Position numbers and translations under genes: made by a program
Notes under the pieces: generated by a model
What the model saw: the letters and a program-made list of their open reading frames with translations, nothing else
The model's database searches: none
What the model was told of the DNA's origin: nothing
DNA from: Massilia sp. Mn16-1_5
GTDB lineage: Bacteria > Pseudomonadota > Gammaproteobacteria > Burkholderiales > Burkholderiaceae_D
Assembly: GCF_004798585.1 (NCBI RefSeq)
Contig: NZ_PPXQ01000004.1
Location: 265,114-329,113, forward strand
DNA length: 64,000 nucleotides
Reading direction: 5' to 3'
Part shown: positions 50,759-59,437 of the stretch, one piece after another
How positions within the stretch are numbered: the stretch's first letter is position 1
Layout of the letters: each line of letters opens with the position of its first letter

Positions 50759-53700
50759 ATGAAAACCCAGCCACAGCGCCCACGTCAACCTTCCTTCACC
50801 CGCAATGTGCTTGCCGCTGCCGTCGGGGCAGCCCTGCTGGCCGCCTGTCAGTTTCCGGGCGGCGTCGACCAGCTGAGCGACCTGCGCGGCGCCACCCGCG
50901 ATTACACGGTCGAGCTGCGCGAAGGCACCAACATGGCCGCCAGCCCGTCGCCGGACGGCAGCCGCATCGTGTTCTCGGCCCAGGGCGCGCTCTGGGTCAT
51001 GCCGGCTGCCGGCGGGCGCGCGACCCGCATCACCGACTGGCAGCTCGAGCCGACGGCTCCCGTCTGGTCGCCCGACGGCAAGCGCATCGCCTTCCAGAAC
51101 TACGCGCCGGAGGGCAACTTCCACATCTGGACCATCAGCCCGGACGGACGCCACGCGCGCGAACTGACCGAAGGCCCATATGACGACCGCGAACCGGCCT
51201 GGCTGCCCGACGGCAGCGGCCTGGTGTTTTCGTCCGACCGCAGCCGCGACGGCCAGTACAAGATCTGGCGCGTGGGCGCCGGCGGCGGCGCGCCGAGCCA
51301 GGTCACGACCGGCCCCGGAGCCGAGAGCAACCCGGTGGTCTCGCCCGACGGCACGCGCCTGGCCTATGTCGACGGTACGAACGTGCTGACGGCTCCCCTT
51401 GCCGGCGGCGCGCCGACGATCGTCGCTCCCGGCACCGCGCCCGCGTGGACGCCGCTTGGTGACGCCCTGGTCTACCAGAACGCGGCGCGCCAGTTGGTCG
51501 TGGGCGGCACGCAGGTCACGACCGACGAGGATATCTTTCCGTTCCCGGTGCGCTTCCTGCCGGACGGCCGCTTCCTCTACACCGCCGATGGCCACATCCG
51601 CACCCGCGCTGCGAATGGCAGTGCACCTGCCGACATCGCCTTCAGCGCCGAACTGAAACTGCGGCGCCCGAGCTTCGAGCGCCGCAAGGACCGCCATTTC
51701 GACGACTTCAAGCGGCGCCCCGTGCGCGGCATCAGCGCGCCCGTGCTCTCGCCGGACGGACGCAGCATCGCCTTTGTCGCCCTGAACGACGTCTGGACCA
51801 TGCGCATCGGCGAAGCGCCGGTGCGCCTGACCGAGGACCCCGACCGCGACGCCAATCCGCAGTGGACGCCTGATGGCAGCGCGATTTATTTTTCCTCGGA
51901 GCGCGGCAACGCCGGCCAGCTCGCGGTCGACCGCATCGACCTTGCCAGCCGCACCCGCACGCGCCTGGCCGCGATTCCCGGGCGCTCGCTGGTCACGCCC
52001 AAGCTCTCGCCCGACGGCACGCGCCTGGCCTACACGACCCTGTCCGGACAGCTGGAAATCCGGACCCTGGCGACAGGCGTGTCGGAGGTGATCATCCCAT
52101 CGGTCAGCACCCAGGTCAGCACGCCGCAGTGGACGCCGGACGGCCAGCGCATCCTGCTGGTCGATAACGAGCGCATCAACAACCGCTTCCGCGAGGGCTA
52201 CAACAAGCTGCGCGTGATCGACCTCGCCACCCGCACCGGCACCTTCTACGCGGTCGCACCCGAGCCGCGCCAGATCGCCGAGCGCGACGAGGGCGCCGCT
52301 GCCTTGTCGCCCGACGGGACCAAGGTCGCCTTCATCATGGACTCGCGCCTGCACGTGATGCCGCTCGGGTCGGATGGCGCACCCGCCGGCCCGGCGCGCC
52401 AGGTCAGTGAGGACATGGCCGACCTGCCGGCCTGGGGCGGCGATTCCCAGACCATCCTCTACAAATCGGCCGAGCGCGTGCGCACCGTGCGCTTCGATGG
52501 CAGCGGCACGCGCGACATTCCGGTCAAGCTCCATTGGCGCCAGGCGGTGCCGGCGGCACGCACGGTGGTGCATGCCGGCGCCCTGTGGGACGGCGTGGGG
52601 ACGAGCCTGCGGCACGACGTCGACGTCGTCATCGAGGGCAACCGCATCGTCTCGGTCGCGCCCCACGCCGAACATGATCCCGACGTGCGCGTGGTCGACG
52701 CCAGCGGCCTGACCGTGATGCCGGGCCTGATCGAAACCCACCTGCACCCGCTGACCCTGTACCAGGGTGGCCAGTTCGGCCAGATCGCCCAGTTGATGCT
52801 CTCCTACGGGATCACGACCGCGCAATCGGTGGCCGGCCCGCTGCACCAGAGCATCGAGATGCGCGAAGCGCTCGAGGCCGGCAACCTGATCGGGCCGCGC
52901 CTGTTCGTCTCGCCGCCGCTGTGGGAAGGCAACCGCCTGTTCTACAGCTTCGCGCGCACCCTGCGCACGCCGCAGATCGCCGACATCGAGATCGCCAAGG
53001 CCAAGCGCTTCGACGTCGACTTCCTGAAGAGCTACGTGCGTGCGCCGATCCCGGTCATGGCCCGTATCGCGCAAGGCGCGCAGGACCTCGGCATCCCCAG
53101 CGGCACGCACATGGTGCAGCCGGGCGCGGCGACCGGCCTGGCCGGCACCACCCACCTGTCGGCGACCCAGCGCATGGGCTACGGCTGGTCGAAGTCCTTT
53201 GTGCGCGCGATTACCTACCAGGATGCGGCCGACGTCTACGGCAAGGCCGATTTCCACCTGATCGATACCCTGTTCTCGGCCGGCGCGCTGGCCGGGCTGG
53301 ATCCGGCCATCGTTACCGATCCGCGCTTCATCCTGGTGCCGCCGAACTTCGTGCCGGGCCTGCAGAACGCCCAGCCGCCGACCGCCGCCCAGCTGGCGAG
53401 CATCGTCAACGACGCCACCCAGCAGGCCAAGGTCAAGGCCGCCGGCGCCCTGGTTGCGAACGGCACCGACTCGCCGCTGGTGGTGCCGGGCATCTCCCTG
53501 CACCTGAACATGCGCGGCGCTGCACTGGTGCAGGGCAACCTGGCCGCGCTGTATTCGGTGACGCGCGACGCCGCCCGCATGGCCCTGGTTGGCGAGGACC
53601 TGGGCACGGTCGAGAAGGGCAAGCTGGCCGACCTGATCGCGGTGCGCGGCAACCCGCTGCTTGATCTGCGCGCCGCCGCCGCGGTGCAGGTGGTGCTCAA

Positions 53701-53851
53701 GAACGGGCGCGTCTTCACCCAGGACGACATCCTCGCCCCGGCGCGCACCCCGGCCCAGATCGAGGCGCGGCGCCTGGCGCTGGCGGCGCAGGAGACGCTG
53801 TGCCGGGATGAGCCGGAGCATTGCGAGGAGCCGGGAGGGCATGCGCACTGA
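50759..53851 (+). CDS. TolB-type beta-propeller / amidohydrolase fusion lipoprotein
   Basis: Large exported lipoprotein of 1030 residues. Signal and lipobox (VLAAAVGAALLAACQFPGG, Cys at about 31), then a TolB/WD40-like propeller (about 55-600) with repeated S-P-D-G motifs (SPSPDGSRIVFSAQGALWVM, PVWSPDGKRIAFQNYAPEGN and others), followed by an amidohydrolase domain (about 605-1020) with the metal-binding ETHLHPLTLYQGG (His-x-His) and a C-terminal NGTDSPLVVPG (Asp). It resembles exported dipeptidase/prolidase-type amidohydrolases fused to propellers. Shine-Dalgarno GGAGG at 50741-50745. Substrate unknown. Confidence 0.9.
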   Translation: MKTQPQRPRQPSFTRNVLAAAVGAALLAACQFPGGVDQLSDLRGATRDYTVELREGTNMAASPSPDGSRIVFSAQGALWVMPAAGGRATRITDWQLEPTAPVWSPDGKRIAFQNYAPEGNFHIWTISPDGRHARELTEGPYDDREPAWLPDGSGLVFSSDRSRDGQYKIWRVGAGGGAPSQVTTGPGAESNPVVSPDGTRLAYVDGTNVLTAPLAGGAPTIVAPGTAPAWTPLGDALVYQNAARQLVVGGTQVTTDEDIFPFPVRFLPDGRFLYTADGHIRTRAANGSAPADIAFSAELKLRRPSFERRKDRHFDDFKRRPVRGISAPVLSPDGRSIAFVALNDVWTMRIGEAPVRLTEDPDRDANPQWTPDGSAIYFSSERGNAGQLAVDRIDLASRTRTRLAAIPGRSLVTPKLSPDGTRLAYTTLSGQLEIRTLATGVSEVIIPSVSTQVSTPQWTPDGQRILLVDNERINNRFREGYNKLRVIDLATRTGTFYAVAPEPRQIAERDEGAAALSPDGTKVAFIMDSRLHVMPLGSDGAPAGPARQVSEDMADLPAWGGDSQTILYKSAERVRTVRFDGSGTRDIPVKLHWRQAVPAARTVVHAGALWDGVGTSLRHDVDVVIEGNRIVSVAPHAEHDPDVRVVDASGLTVMPGLIETHLHPLTLYQGGQFGQIAQLMLSYGITTAQSVAGPLHQSIEMREALEAGNLIGPRLFVSPPLWEGNRLFYSFARTLRTPQIADIEIAKAKRFDVDFLKSYVRAPIPVMARIAQGAQDLGIPSGTHMVQPGAATGLAGTTHLSATQRMGYGWSKSFVRAITYQDAADVYGKADFHLIDTLFSAGALAGLDPAIVTDPRFILVPPNFVPGLQNAQPPTAAQLASIVNDATQQAKVKAAGALVANGTDSPLVVPGISLHLNMRGAALVQGNLAALYSVTRDAARMALVGEDLGTVEKGKLADLIAVRGNPLLDLRAAAAVQVVLKNGRVFTQDDILAPARTPAQIEARRLALAAQETLCRDEPEHCEEPGGHAH

Positions 53852-53950
53852 GCTGGGAACCCGCCGCATTGAAATCGTGCAATTAAATGTTGGCTCCTCG
53901 ATGGTGTTTCAGGTACGCTTGTCGAATCGGCACTATTGAGGAGCATCGCT

Positions 53951-54268
53951 ATGTCTTATCAAACGTCCCAACCCGAGCGCAGCGCGGTCGACGCGCTGCC
54001 CGGGATCGTCGCCCTCGACTTCGGCACCAACTGGTGCGGCTACTGCCGCGCCGGCGAGCCGCACATCGCGGGAGCCCTGAAGGAACAGCCCGCCGTCCAG
54101 CACATCCAGGTCGAGGATGGTCCCGGCCGTCCGCTCGGGCGCTCCTTCAAGATCAAGCTGTGGCCCACCGTCGTGGTCCTGAAGGACGGGGTCGAAGTGG
54201 CCCGCGTCACCCGTCCCGACAGCGTCGACGAAGTCCGTGAAGCCCTGAACAAGGCGGTGAGCGCATGA
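53951..54268 (+). CDS. Thioredoxin-like protein
   Basis: Cytoplasmic thioredoxin-fold protein of 105 residues. Active site WCGYC (28-32), IKLWPTVVVLKDG with the cis-proline (about 74-86). No signal peptide. The TGA stop overlaps the start of the MHS transporter gene (ATGA, 4 nt). It lies between the TolB/amidohydrolase gene (99 bases upstream) and the transporter. Probably a general thiol reductase; the operon link may be functional for the transporter. Confidence 0.87.
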   Translation: MSYQTSQPERSAVDALPGIVALDFGTNWCGYCRAGEPHIAGALKEQPAVQHIQVEDGPGRPLGRSFKIKLWPTVVVLKDGVEVARVTRPDSVDEVREALNKAVSA

Positions 54269-55572
54269 GCCAGACGATGAAGCAACCCGCCAACAAAGCG
54301 CGTACCGTCCTGTTCGCGAGCCTGATCGGCACCACCATCGAATTCTTCGATTTCTACATCTACGCCACCGCCGCCGTGCTGGTGTTCCCGAAACTGTTCT
54401 TCCCGGCCGCCGATCCGGCGGCCGCCACGCTGCAATCCTTCGCCACCTTCGCCATCGCCTTCTTCGCGCGTCCGGTCGGCTCGGCCCTGTTCGGCCACTT
54501 CGGCGACCGCATCGGCCGCAAGGCCACCCTGGTCGCGGCCCTGCTGACCATGGGTATCTCGACCATCGTGATCGGCCTGCTGCCGACCTATGCCTCGATC
54601 GGCACCCTGGCGCCGCTGCTGCTGGCGCTGTGCCGCTTCGGCCAGGGCCTGGGCCTGGGCGGCGAATGGGGTGGAGCCGTGCTGCTCGCCACCGAAAACG
54701 CGCCGCCGGGCAAGCGCGCCTGGTACGGCATGTTCCCGCAGCTGGGCGCGCCGATCGGCTTCCTGCTGTCGGGCGGCACCTTCCTGATCCTGACCCAGAC
54801 CCTGACCGACGCCCAGTTCTTCGGCTGGGGCTGGCGCATTCCCTTCCTGGCCAGCGCGCTGCTGGTCGCCGTCGGCCTGTATGTGCGCCTGAAGATCCAC
54901 GAGACGCCTGACTTCCAGGCGGTGCTGGACAAGGGCGAACGCGTGAAAGTGCCGTTCCTCACCGTCTTCAAGGACCACGGCCGCGCGCTGCTGCTGGGCA
55001 CCCTGATGGCCACATCGACCTTCGTGCTGTTCTACCTGCTCACCGTGTTCGCGCTGAGCTGGGGCACGACCGGCCTGCATTACTCGCGCACCCAGTTCCT
55101 GCTGCTGCAGCTGGGCGCCGTGGTCTTCTTCGGCCTCCTGATCCCGCCGTCGGCCGTGATCGCCGACCGCTTCGGCCGGCGCGCCGCGATGATCGGCGTG
55201 ACGGTGGCGATCATGGTCTTCGGCCTGACCTTCGGCGCGCTGTTCGTGGCCGACAACCTGGTGAAAGCCGGCCTGTTCCTGGTGATCGGCCTGTCGCTGA
55301 TGGGGCTGACCTACGGCCCGCTCGGCACGCTGCTGGCCGAGCTGTTCCCGCCGGCGGTGCGCTACACCGGTTCCTCGCTGACCTTCAACCTGGCCGGCAT
55401 CCTCGGCGCCTCGCTGGCACCGTATATCGCGACCTCGCTGGCGAAGGACTACGGCATCGAGTACGTCGGCTATTACCTGACCGGCGCAGCGCTGCTGAGC
55501 CTGATCGCGCTGATGCTCACGAAGGGCACGAGCACGCAAACGGCAGCGAAGGTCGGCACGACGGCGGCCTGA
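54265..55572 (+). CDS. MFS transporter, MHS family
   Basis: Twelve-helix metabolite:proton symporter, 435 residues. IGTTIEFFDFYIYATAAVLV, RPVGSALFGHFGDRIGRKAT and FGQGLGLGGEWGGAVLLATE are the classical MHS signatures (GGEWGGA intact, unlike the MHS at 22.2 kb). Start overlaps the thioredoxin gene by 4 nt and the following YkvA-like gene begins directly after its stop. Substrate could be an organic acid or amino acid. Confidence 0.92.
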   Translation: MSQTMKQPANKARTVLFASLIGTTIEFFDFYIYATAAVLVFPKLFFPAADPAAATLQSFATFAIAFFARPVGSALFGHFGDRIGRKATLVAALLTMGISTIVIGLLPTYASIGTLAPLLLALCRFGQGLGLGGEWGGAVLLATENAPPGKRAWYGMFPQLGAPIGFLLSGGTFLILTQTLTDAQFFGWGWRIPFLASALLVAVGLYVRLKIHETPDFQAVLDKGERVKVPFLTVFKDHGRALLLGTLMATSTFVLFYLLTVFALSWGTTGLHYSRTQFLLLQLGAVVFFGLLIPPSAVIADRFGRRAAMIGVTVAIMVFGLTFGALFVADNLVKAGLFLVIGLSLMGLTYGPLGTLLAELFPPAVRYTGSSLTFNLAGILGASLAPYIATSLAKDYGIEYVGYYLTGAALLSLIALMLTKGTSTQTAAKVGTTAA

Positions 55573-55959
55573 TTGGAAAGTGCGGCGAAGCTGAGGGAAT
55601 GGGCGCGCAGGATCAAGCGCAACGGCGTCACCCTCTGGTTCGCCTGCAAGCATCCCGGCACCCCGATGGCGGCGAAGCTGCTCGGCTTCGTCGTCGTCGC
55701 CTACGCCCTCAGTCCGATCGACCTGATCCCGGACTTCATTCCGGTGCTGGGCTACCTCGACGACGTGATCCTGCTGCCGGTGCTGATTTGGATGGCCGTG
55801 CGCCTGATTCCGGCAGGCGTGCTGGCCGAATGCAGGGGCAAGGCGGAGGACTGGATGGCGGCCGAAGGACGCAAGCCGCGCAGCGCCTGGGGCATCGTGT
55901 TCGTCGTCGTAGTCTGGCTGCTGGCCGGCTGGGCGATCTGGCGCTACCTGTTGATCTAG
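55573..55959 (+). CDS. YkvA-like DUF1232 membrane protein
   Basis: Protein of 128 residues, TTG at 55573 immediately after the transporter stop. The DUF1232 signature is VVAYALSPIDLIPDFIPVLG (about 41-60), with GYLDDVILLPVLIWMAVRLI, and a C-terminal helix (WGIVFVVVVWLLAGWAIWRY) makes a second membrane segment. Start codon is TTG with weak Shine-Dalgarno, so translation is probably coupled to the MHS gene. Function unknown. Confidence 0.85.
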   Translation: MESAAKLREWARRIKRNGVTLWFACKHPGTPMAAKLLGFVVVAYALSPIDLIPDFIPVLGYLDDVILLPVLIWMAVRLIPAGVLAECRGKAEDWMAAEGRKPRSAWGIVFVVVVWLLAGWAIWRYLLI

Positions 55960-55965
55960 GCGAGC

Positions 55966-56022
55966 GGTGGGCACGGGGCGCCCACCCTACCTGAGCCGTA
56001 GGGTGGGCGCCCCGTGCCCACC
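55966..56022. repeat. Perfect 25-bp inverted repeat, GTAGGG family, copy 4
   Basis: Left arm 55966-55990 and right arm 55998-56022 are perfect complements over 25 bases with a seven-base loop (CTGAGCC). The inner ends are CCCACCCTAC / GTAGGGTGGG. Each arm contains GGGCGCCC-type palindromes. Lies between the convergent YkvA-like gene (stop 55959) and App1-type gene (stop 56036). Confidence 0.9.
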
Positions 56023-56035
56023 ATGCCCGAACGCC

Positions 56036-57481
56036 TCACACTGACGGCAGCAGCTTGTCGTCGTCCTTCTTATCGGACCGGACCGACGCCAGCCGGTCCA
56101 CCGCGATCAAACCCTCCGCCGCCGCGTGCGAGGCCGCGAACACGCTGTCCGGCGCCAGGAACAGCTGGGTGCCGGTGCTGCTGACTTCCTCGATCAGCTT
56201 GTCGAGCGCCTCGATCCGCATCGGGTCCGGATTCACGTTGCGGATATAGATCATCCGAACTTGCTTGGGATGGCGCCGCACGATCTCGGCATAGATTTCC
56301 GGGTCCTTCTCGCCGCTGTCGCCGATCAGCACGAACTGCATGTCGGGGTAAAAGCTCAGGATCAGTTCGATTTTCTCCAGCTTGTGATTGCCATGTTTCG
56401 TCAGCTTGAAGACGTCGCGCATGCCCAGCTCGCGCAGCAGCAGCGGGCCGACGGGGATGCCCTGCAGGCGCAGGAAGTCGACCAGGAAGCCGAACAGGTG
56501 CCAGGGGCTGCTCGACACGTAGAACAGCGGATTGTCCTCATTGCCGCCGGCGCCGTCGCGTAGCGCGCGGTAGAAGGCGGCCACGCCCTTGAAGGGTTTG
56601 CGGGTATGGGCGTTGGTGCGCGCCATCATCAGGGCCATGTTCAGCTTGTTGGTGACGTTCGTCCACAGCACCGTGTCGTCGATGTCGCTGATGATGCCGA
56701 AGCGGGCCGTGGCACTCGGCACGAAGGCTTCGGCGGATGCGCGGATCGGCTGGCCGTCGGCGCCTTTCCACTCGGGCAGCTCGAGCGCGATCCGGTGCGA
56801 TCCGCCGGCCAGCGGCGCGGCGGGCAGGATCTCGAATTCGAAATAGCCGCCGCTGTCGGTCACGGTGTCAAAACGCCGGCCGTCGAACTGCGCCACCACG
56901 CGCGCGCCGGCCACCTCGTCCGATTCGAGCCGGTGGTACAGCGCGACCAGGTTGCTCCAGCTGCTGTCCTGGCCGGTCTGCTCGCGGAAACTGGCCTCGT
57001 CCAGCACCCGGCCCTTGATCCAGAGTTTATTCGCATTGCCGAAGCCGAGGTAGGGCAGGACCAGCAGCGGGCGGTCGCTTCCGGCCTGGCGCAGGCGGTG
57101 GAGGGCACGTGTGGCGCGCGTGGCGAACTGGCCGGCCACGCCGGCCAGGCGTTCGTGCAGGGCAGGCACATGCGGGACCGGCTGCGGCGGCTCGGCCGCA
57201 GGTGCCGCAGGAATGGCGGCGGCAACCGGATGCTCGATCCAGAGCCGCTGCGCCGGCAGTCCCAGGCCCTGCAAGGTGCGCTCGAATTCGCCGGAGAGCG
57301 CGGCGGGGAGGGCCGCCGGCAGGACTTGTACGCTTGCGCCGGATGCGGCCAGCTGCGCGATCTCGTCCGCCGTCGCCACACCCGGATTCAGGAACAGGGC
57401 GGCGCGGCCGGGCAGCTCGCGCGCCGCGAGGTCGGCAAAGCCGTCGCGGGTCAGGATCAGGAAAGCGGATTCAAGGCTCAT
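56036..57481 (-). CDS. App1-type phosphatase (DUF2183) protein
   Basis: Protein of 481 residues. The N-terminal part (about 1-260) contains a Pro/Ala-rich region and an Ig-like domain (VVAQFDGRRFDTVTDSGGYF). The C-terminal App1/DUF2183 catalytic domain (about 260-450) has the HAD-type motif DIDDTVLWTNV (Asp-x-Asp-x-Thr), VSSSPWHLF, KLTKHGNHKLEKIE and GDSGEKDPEIY. Yeast App1 is a phosphatidate phosphatase. Minus strand, diverges from the EEP hydrolase gene. Possibly lipid metabolism, inferred from domain only. Confidence 0.88.
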   Translation of the reverse strand: MSLESAFLILTRDGFADLAARELPGRAALFLNPGVATADEIAQLAASGASVQVLPAALPAALSGEFERTLQGLGLPAQRLWIEHPVAAAIPAAPAAEPPQPVPHVPALHERLAGVAGQFATRATRALHRLRQAGSDRPLLVLPYLGFGNANKLWIKGRVLDEASFREQTGQDSSWSNLVALYHRLESDEVAGARVVAQFDGRRFDTVTDSGGYFEFEILPAAPLAGGSHRIALELPEWKGADGQPIRASAEAFVPSATARFGIISDIDDTVLWTNVTNKLNMALMMARTNAHTRKPFKGVAAFYRALRDGAGGNEDNPLFYVSSSPWHLFGFLVDFLRLQGIPVGPLLLRELGMRDVFKLTKHGNHKLEKIELILSFYPDMQFVLIGDSGEKDPEIYAEIVRRHPKQVRMIYIRNVNPDPMRIEALDKLIEEVSSTGTQLFLAPDSVFAASHAAAEGLIAVDRLASVRSDKKDDDKLLPSV

Positions 57482-57675
57482 CGGCTACGGGCGTCGTGGA
57501 TGCGGAACGCCAGTATCGCGTACTGGCCAGGATGGCAACGCACGACTGGCCGCCTGCGCACTGTGCACGCTAGCGCACAGTCCGATGTCGAAGAACAGGG
57601 CATACTCCAGTTATTGTCTTCTTGTTACGCTTTTATCGGATTCGCATTTCAACCTGTCTTCGGGACCACCTCGCC

Positions 57676-58761
57676 ATGTCTTTCTTCATCATCGCCGGTC
57701 TGGTCGTGCTGATCGTGATCGCCACCCTGCTGCCCCTGTCGCGCCACACCGAATGGTGGATACGCGACCTGGACTTCCCGCGCCTGCAGATCGCAGCGGT
57801 GGCGCTCGGCGTGCTGGTGGCGGAGTTCGTCTTCCTCGACATGGGCGAGCGCGAATCGCCCTTCCTGATGATCGTCACCGCGGCCTGCCTGGCCTACCAG
57901 GCCTGGTGGATCGTTCCCTATACCCGGCCCTGGAAGAACGAGGTCAAGCAGGCGGTGGGCGGCGCTCCGGGCGACCGCATCCGCATCCTGACCGCCAACG
58001 TGCTGACCCCGAATCGCAATACCGAGGGCCTGATCGCCCTGATCCGCGAACACGAGCCGCACGTCTTCGTCACGCTGGAGACGGACCAGTGGTGGCAGGA
58101 TCGGCTCGACGTGCTGGAAGGGGACTACCCGCACGCGCTCAAATGCCCGCTCGACAACCTGTACGGCATGCACGTGTACTCGAAGCTGCCGCTGGAGGAC
58201 GCGGCGATCCAGTTCCTGGTCGAGGACGATATCCCGTCGATGCATGCGCTTGTCCTGCTGCCTTCGGGACGCAAGGTGCGCATGCATTTCCTGCACCCGA
58301 CGCCGCCCAGCCCGACCGAACACGCCGAATCGACCGAGCGCGACGCCGAACTGCTGGTGGTGGCGAAAAGCGTGGCCGGCCTGGACACCCCGGTGATCGT
58401 CGCCGGCGACCTGAACGACGTGGCGTGGTCGACCACGACCCGGCTGTTCCGCAAGATCAGCGGCCTGCTCGATCCGCGCATCGGACGCGGCATGTTCAAC
58501 ACCTTCCATGCCGATTTCTGGTTCCTGCGCTGGCCGCTCGACCATTTGTTCCACAGCCGCCACTTCACCCTCGGCTTCATCCGCCGTTTGCCGTCCTTCG
58601 GCTCGGATCACTTCGCGATGCTGGTGGAGCTGGTCTACGACCGCGTGCGCGGGGAAGACCAGGAGGGCCTGGTGGCGGACAAGGAAGACCATGAACTGGC
58701 CGAGGAAAAGATCGCGGCCGAGCCGGTGACGGTGGACGACGTCCACGAGCCGCAGGCGTGA
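57676..58761 (+). CDS. Endonuclease/exonuclease/phosphatase-family protein, membrane-anchored
   Basis: Protein of 361 residues, ATG 57676. Three N-terminal hydrophobic helices (about 2-80) are followed by the EEP fold: IRILTANVLTPNRNTEGLIA, VTLETDQWWQDRLD, MHFLHPTPPSP, VIVAGDLNDVAWS (Asp/Asn pair) and SFGSDHFAMLVEL (catalytic Asp-His). The C-terminus is Glu/Asp-rich. A start at TTG 57622 was rejected. Similar EEP proteins act as phosphodiesterases of lipids or nucleic acids. Divergent from the App1-type gene; a role in envelope lipid turnover is possible. Confidence 0.85.
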   Translation: MSFFIIAGLVVLIVIATLLPLSRHTEWWIRDLDFPRLQIAAVALGVLVAEFVFLDMGERESPFLMIVTAACLAYQAWWIVPYTRPWKNEVKQAVGGAPGDRIRILTANVLTPNRNTEGLIALIREHEPHVFVTLETDQWWQDRLDVLEGDYPHALKCPLDNLYGMHVYSKLPLEDAAIQFLVEDDIPSMHALVLLPSGRKVRMHFLHPTPPSPTEHAESTERDAELLVVAKSVAGLDTPVIVAGDLNDVAWSTTTRLFRKISGLLDPRIGRGMFNTFHADFWFLRWPLDHLFHSRHFTLGFIRRLPSFGSDHFAMLVELVYDRVRGEDQEGLVADKEDHELAEEKIAAEPVTVDDVHEPQA

Positions 58762-58777
58762 CCAGGACCACGCCGGT

Positions 58778-58963
58778 TCACGCCTCGCGCTTGAACTCCG
58801 GTGCCGGCAGCGGATGGCGCCGCTCGTCGGGCCGCATCAGCACCCGGCGCGCCACGTCGAAAGGCACGCCCATGCCCGCCAGCACGCGGGCCGGCGAAGC
58901 GTCGGTATCACGGATTGCCGCGTCGATCAGGAGCGCGGTCTTGTAGTCGGTGCGTCGGTCCAT
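58778..58963 (-). CDS. Unrecognised small protein
   Basis: Sixty-one residues, ATG 58961-58963: MDRRTDYKTALLIDAAIRDT then VLAGMGVPFDVARRVLMRPD. Mostly helical, charged. It has a sensible compact length and ends before the EEP gene in convergent orientation (16-base gap). No family recognised; the frame upstream to 59188 is not needed. Confidence 0.5.
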   Translation of the reverse strand: MDRRTDYKTALLIDAAIRDTDASPARVLAGMGVPFDVARRVLMRPDERRHPLPAPEFKREA

Positions 58964-59049
58964 GCGGCCATTGTCGCACGACTGCCCTGGAAAGCATCCG
59001 TACCGCTGCGTCCTTGAAGCGCGCGGTCGTCCTGTTCCGACCCTGCGAA

Positions 59050-59400
59050 TCAGCCGCCAAAGCCAAAGTTGGGGATGGACTGACCCATTACGATCACAAG
59101 CAGGATCCATAAGGCACTGGGAATGCCGCTGAGCAGTGCCGCGGTGACAACGGACCAGCGTGAGGCCGGAGCGTGACGCCATATCCAACGGCTCAGAAGC
59201 AGGCCGACCGCGAGCATGGCGAATGCCAGCGGGGGGCCGGGCAACGCGTCCAGGCGGGCTAGCGTGGCGGGAGCGAGGCTATCCGAAATCGGGAACAGAA
59301 AGCCGAACGGACCAAAGCAGAGCATGAACAGCCAGGTACCCAGCAAGAAGCCGGCAACCAACCCGATGGCCAGATACAAGGCAGACCTCAGGTTCTTCAT
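59050..59400 (-). CDS. Unrecognised small membrane protein
   Basis: Protein of 116 residues, ATG 59398-59400 after GGAGAAG. Four hydrophobic segments (LYLAIGLVAGFLLGTWLFML, AFAMLAVGLLL, VTAALLSGIPSALWILLVIV). Short C-terminus NFGFGG. Codons and composition are less G+C-biased than the flanking operons. A frame extending to 59487 overlaps the next gene and was rejected. Upstream gene on the same strand (stop 59438) may be co-transcribed. Function unknown. Confidence 0.7.
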   Translation of the reverse strand: MKNLRSALYLAIGLVAGFLLGTWLFMLCFGPFGFLFPISDSLAPATLARLDALPGPPLAFAMLAVGLLLSRWIWRHAPASRWSVVTAALLSGIPSALWILLVIVMGQSIPNFGFGG

Positions 59401-59437
59401 GGGTACTTCTCCGGTCGTAACAGCGTCGTCATCTTTT

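Noticed and set aside
50741..53869. 1042-codon open frame antisense to the TolB/amidohydrolase gene
   Set aside because: Mirror of a strongly biased coding sequence; the plus-strand protein has a signal peptide, motifs and a ribosome binding site.
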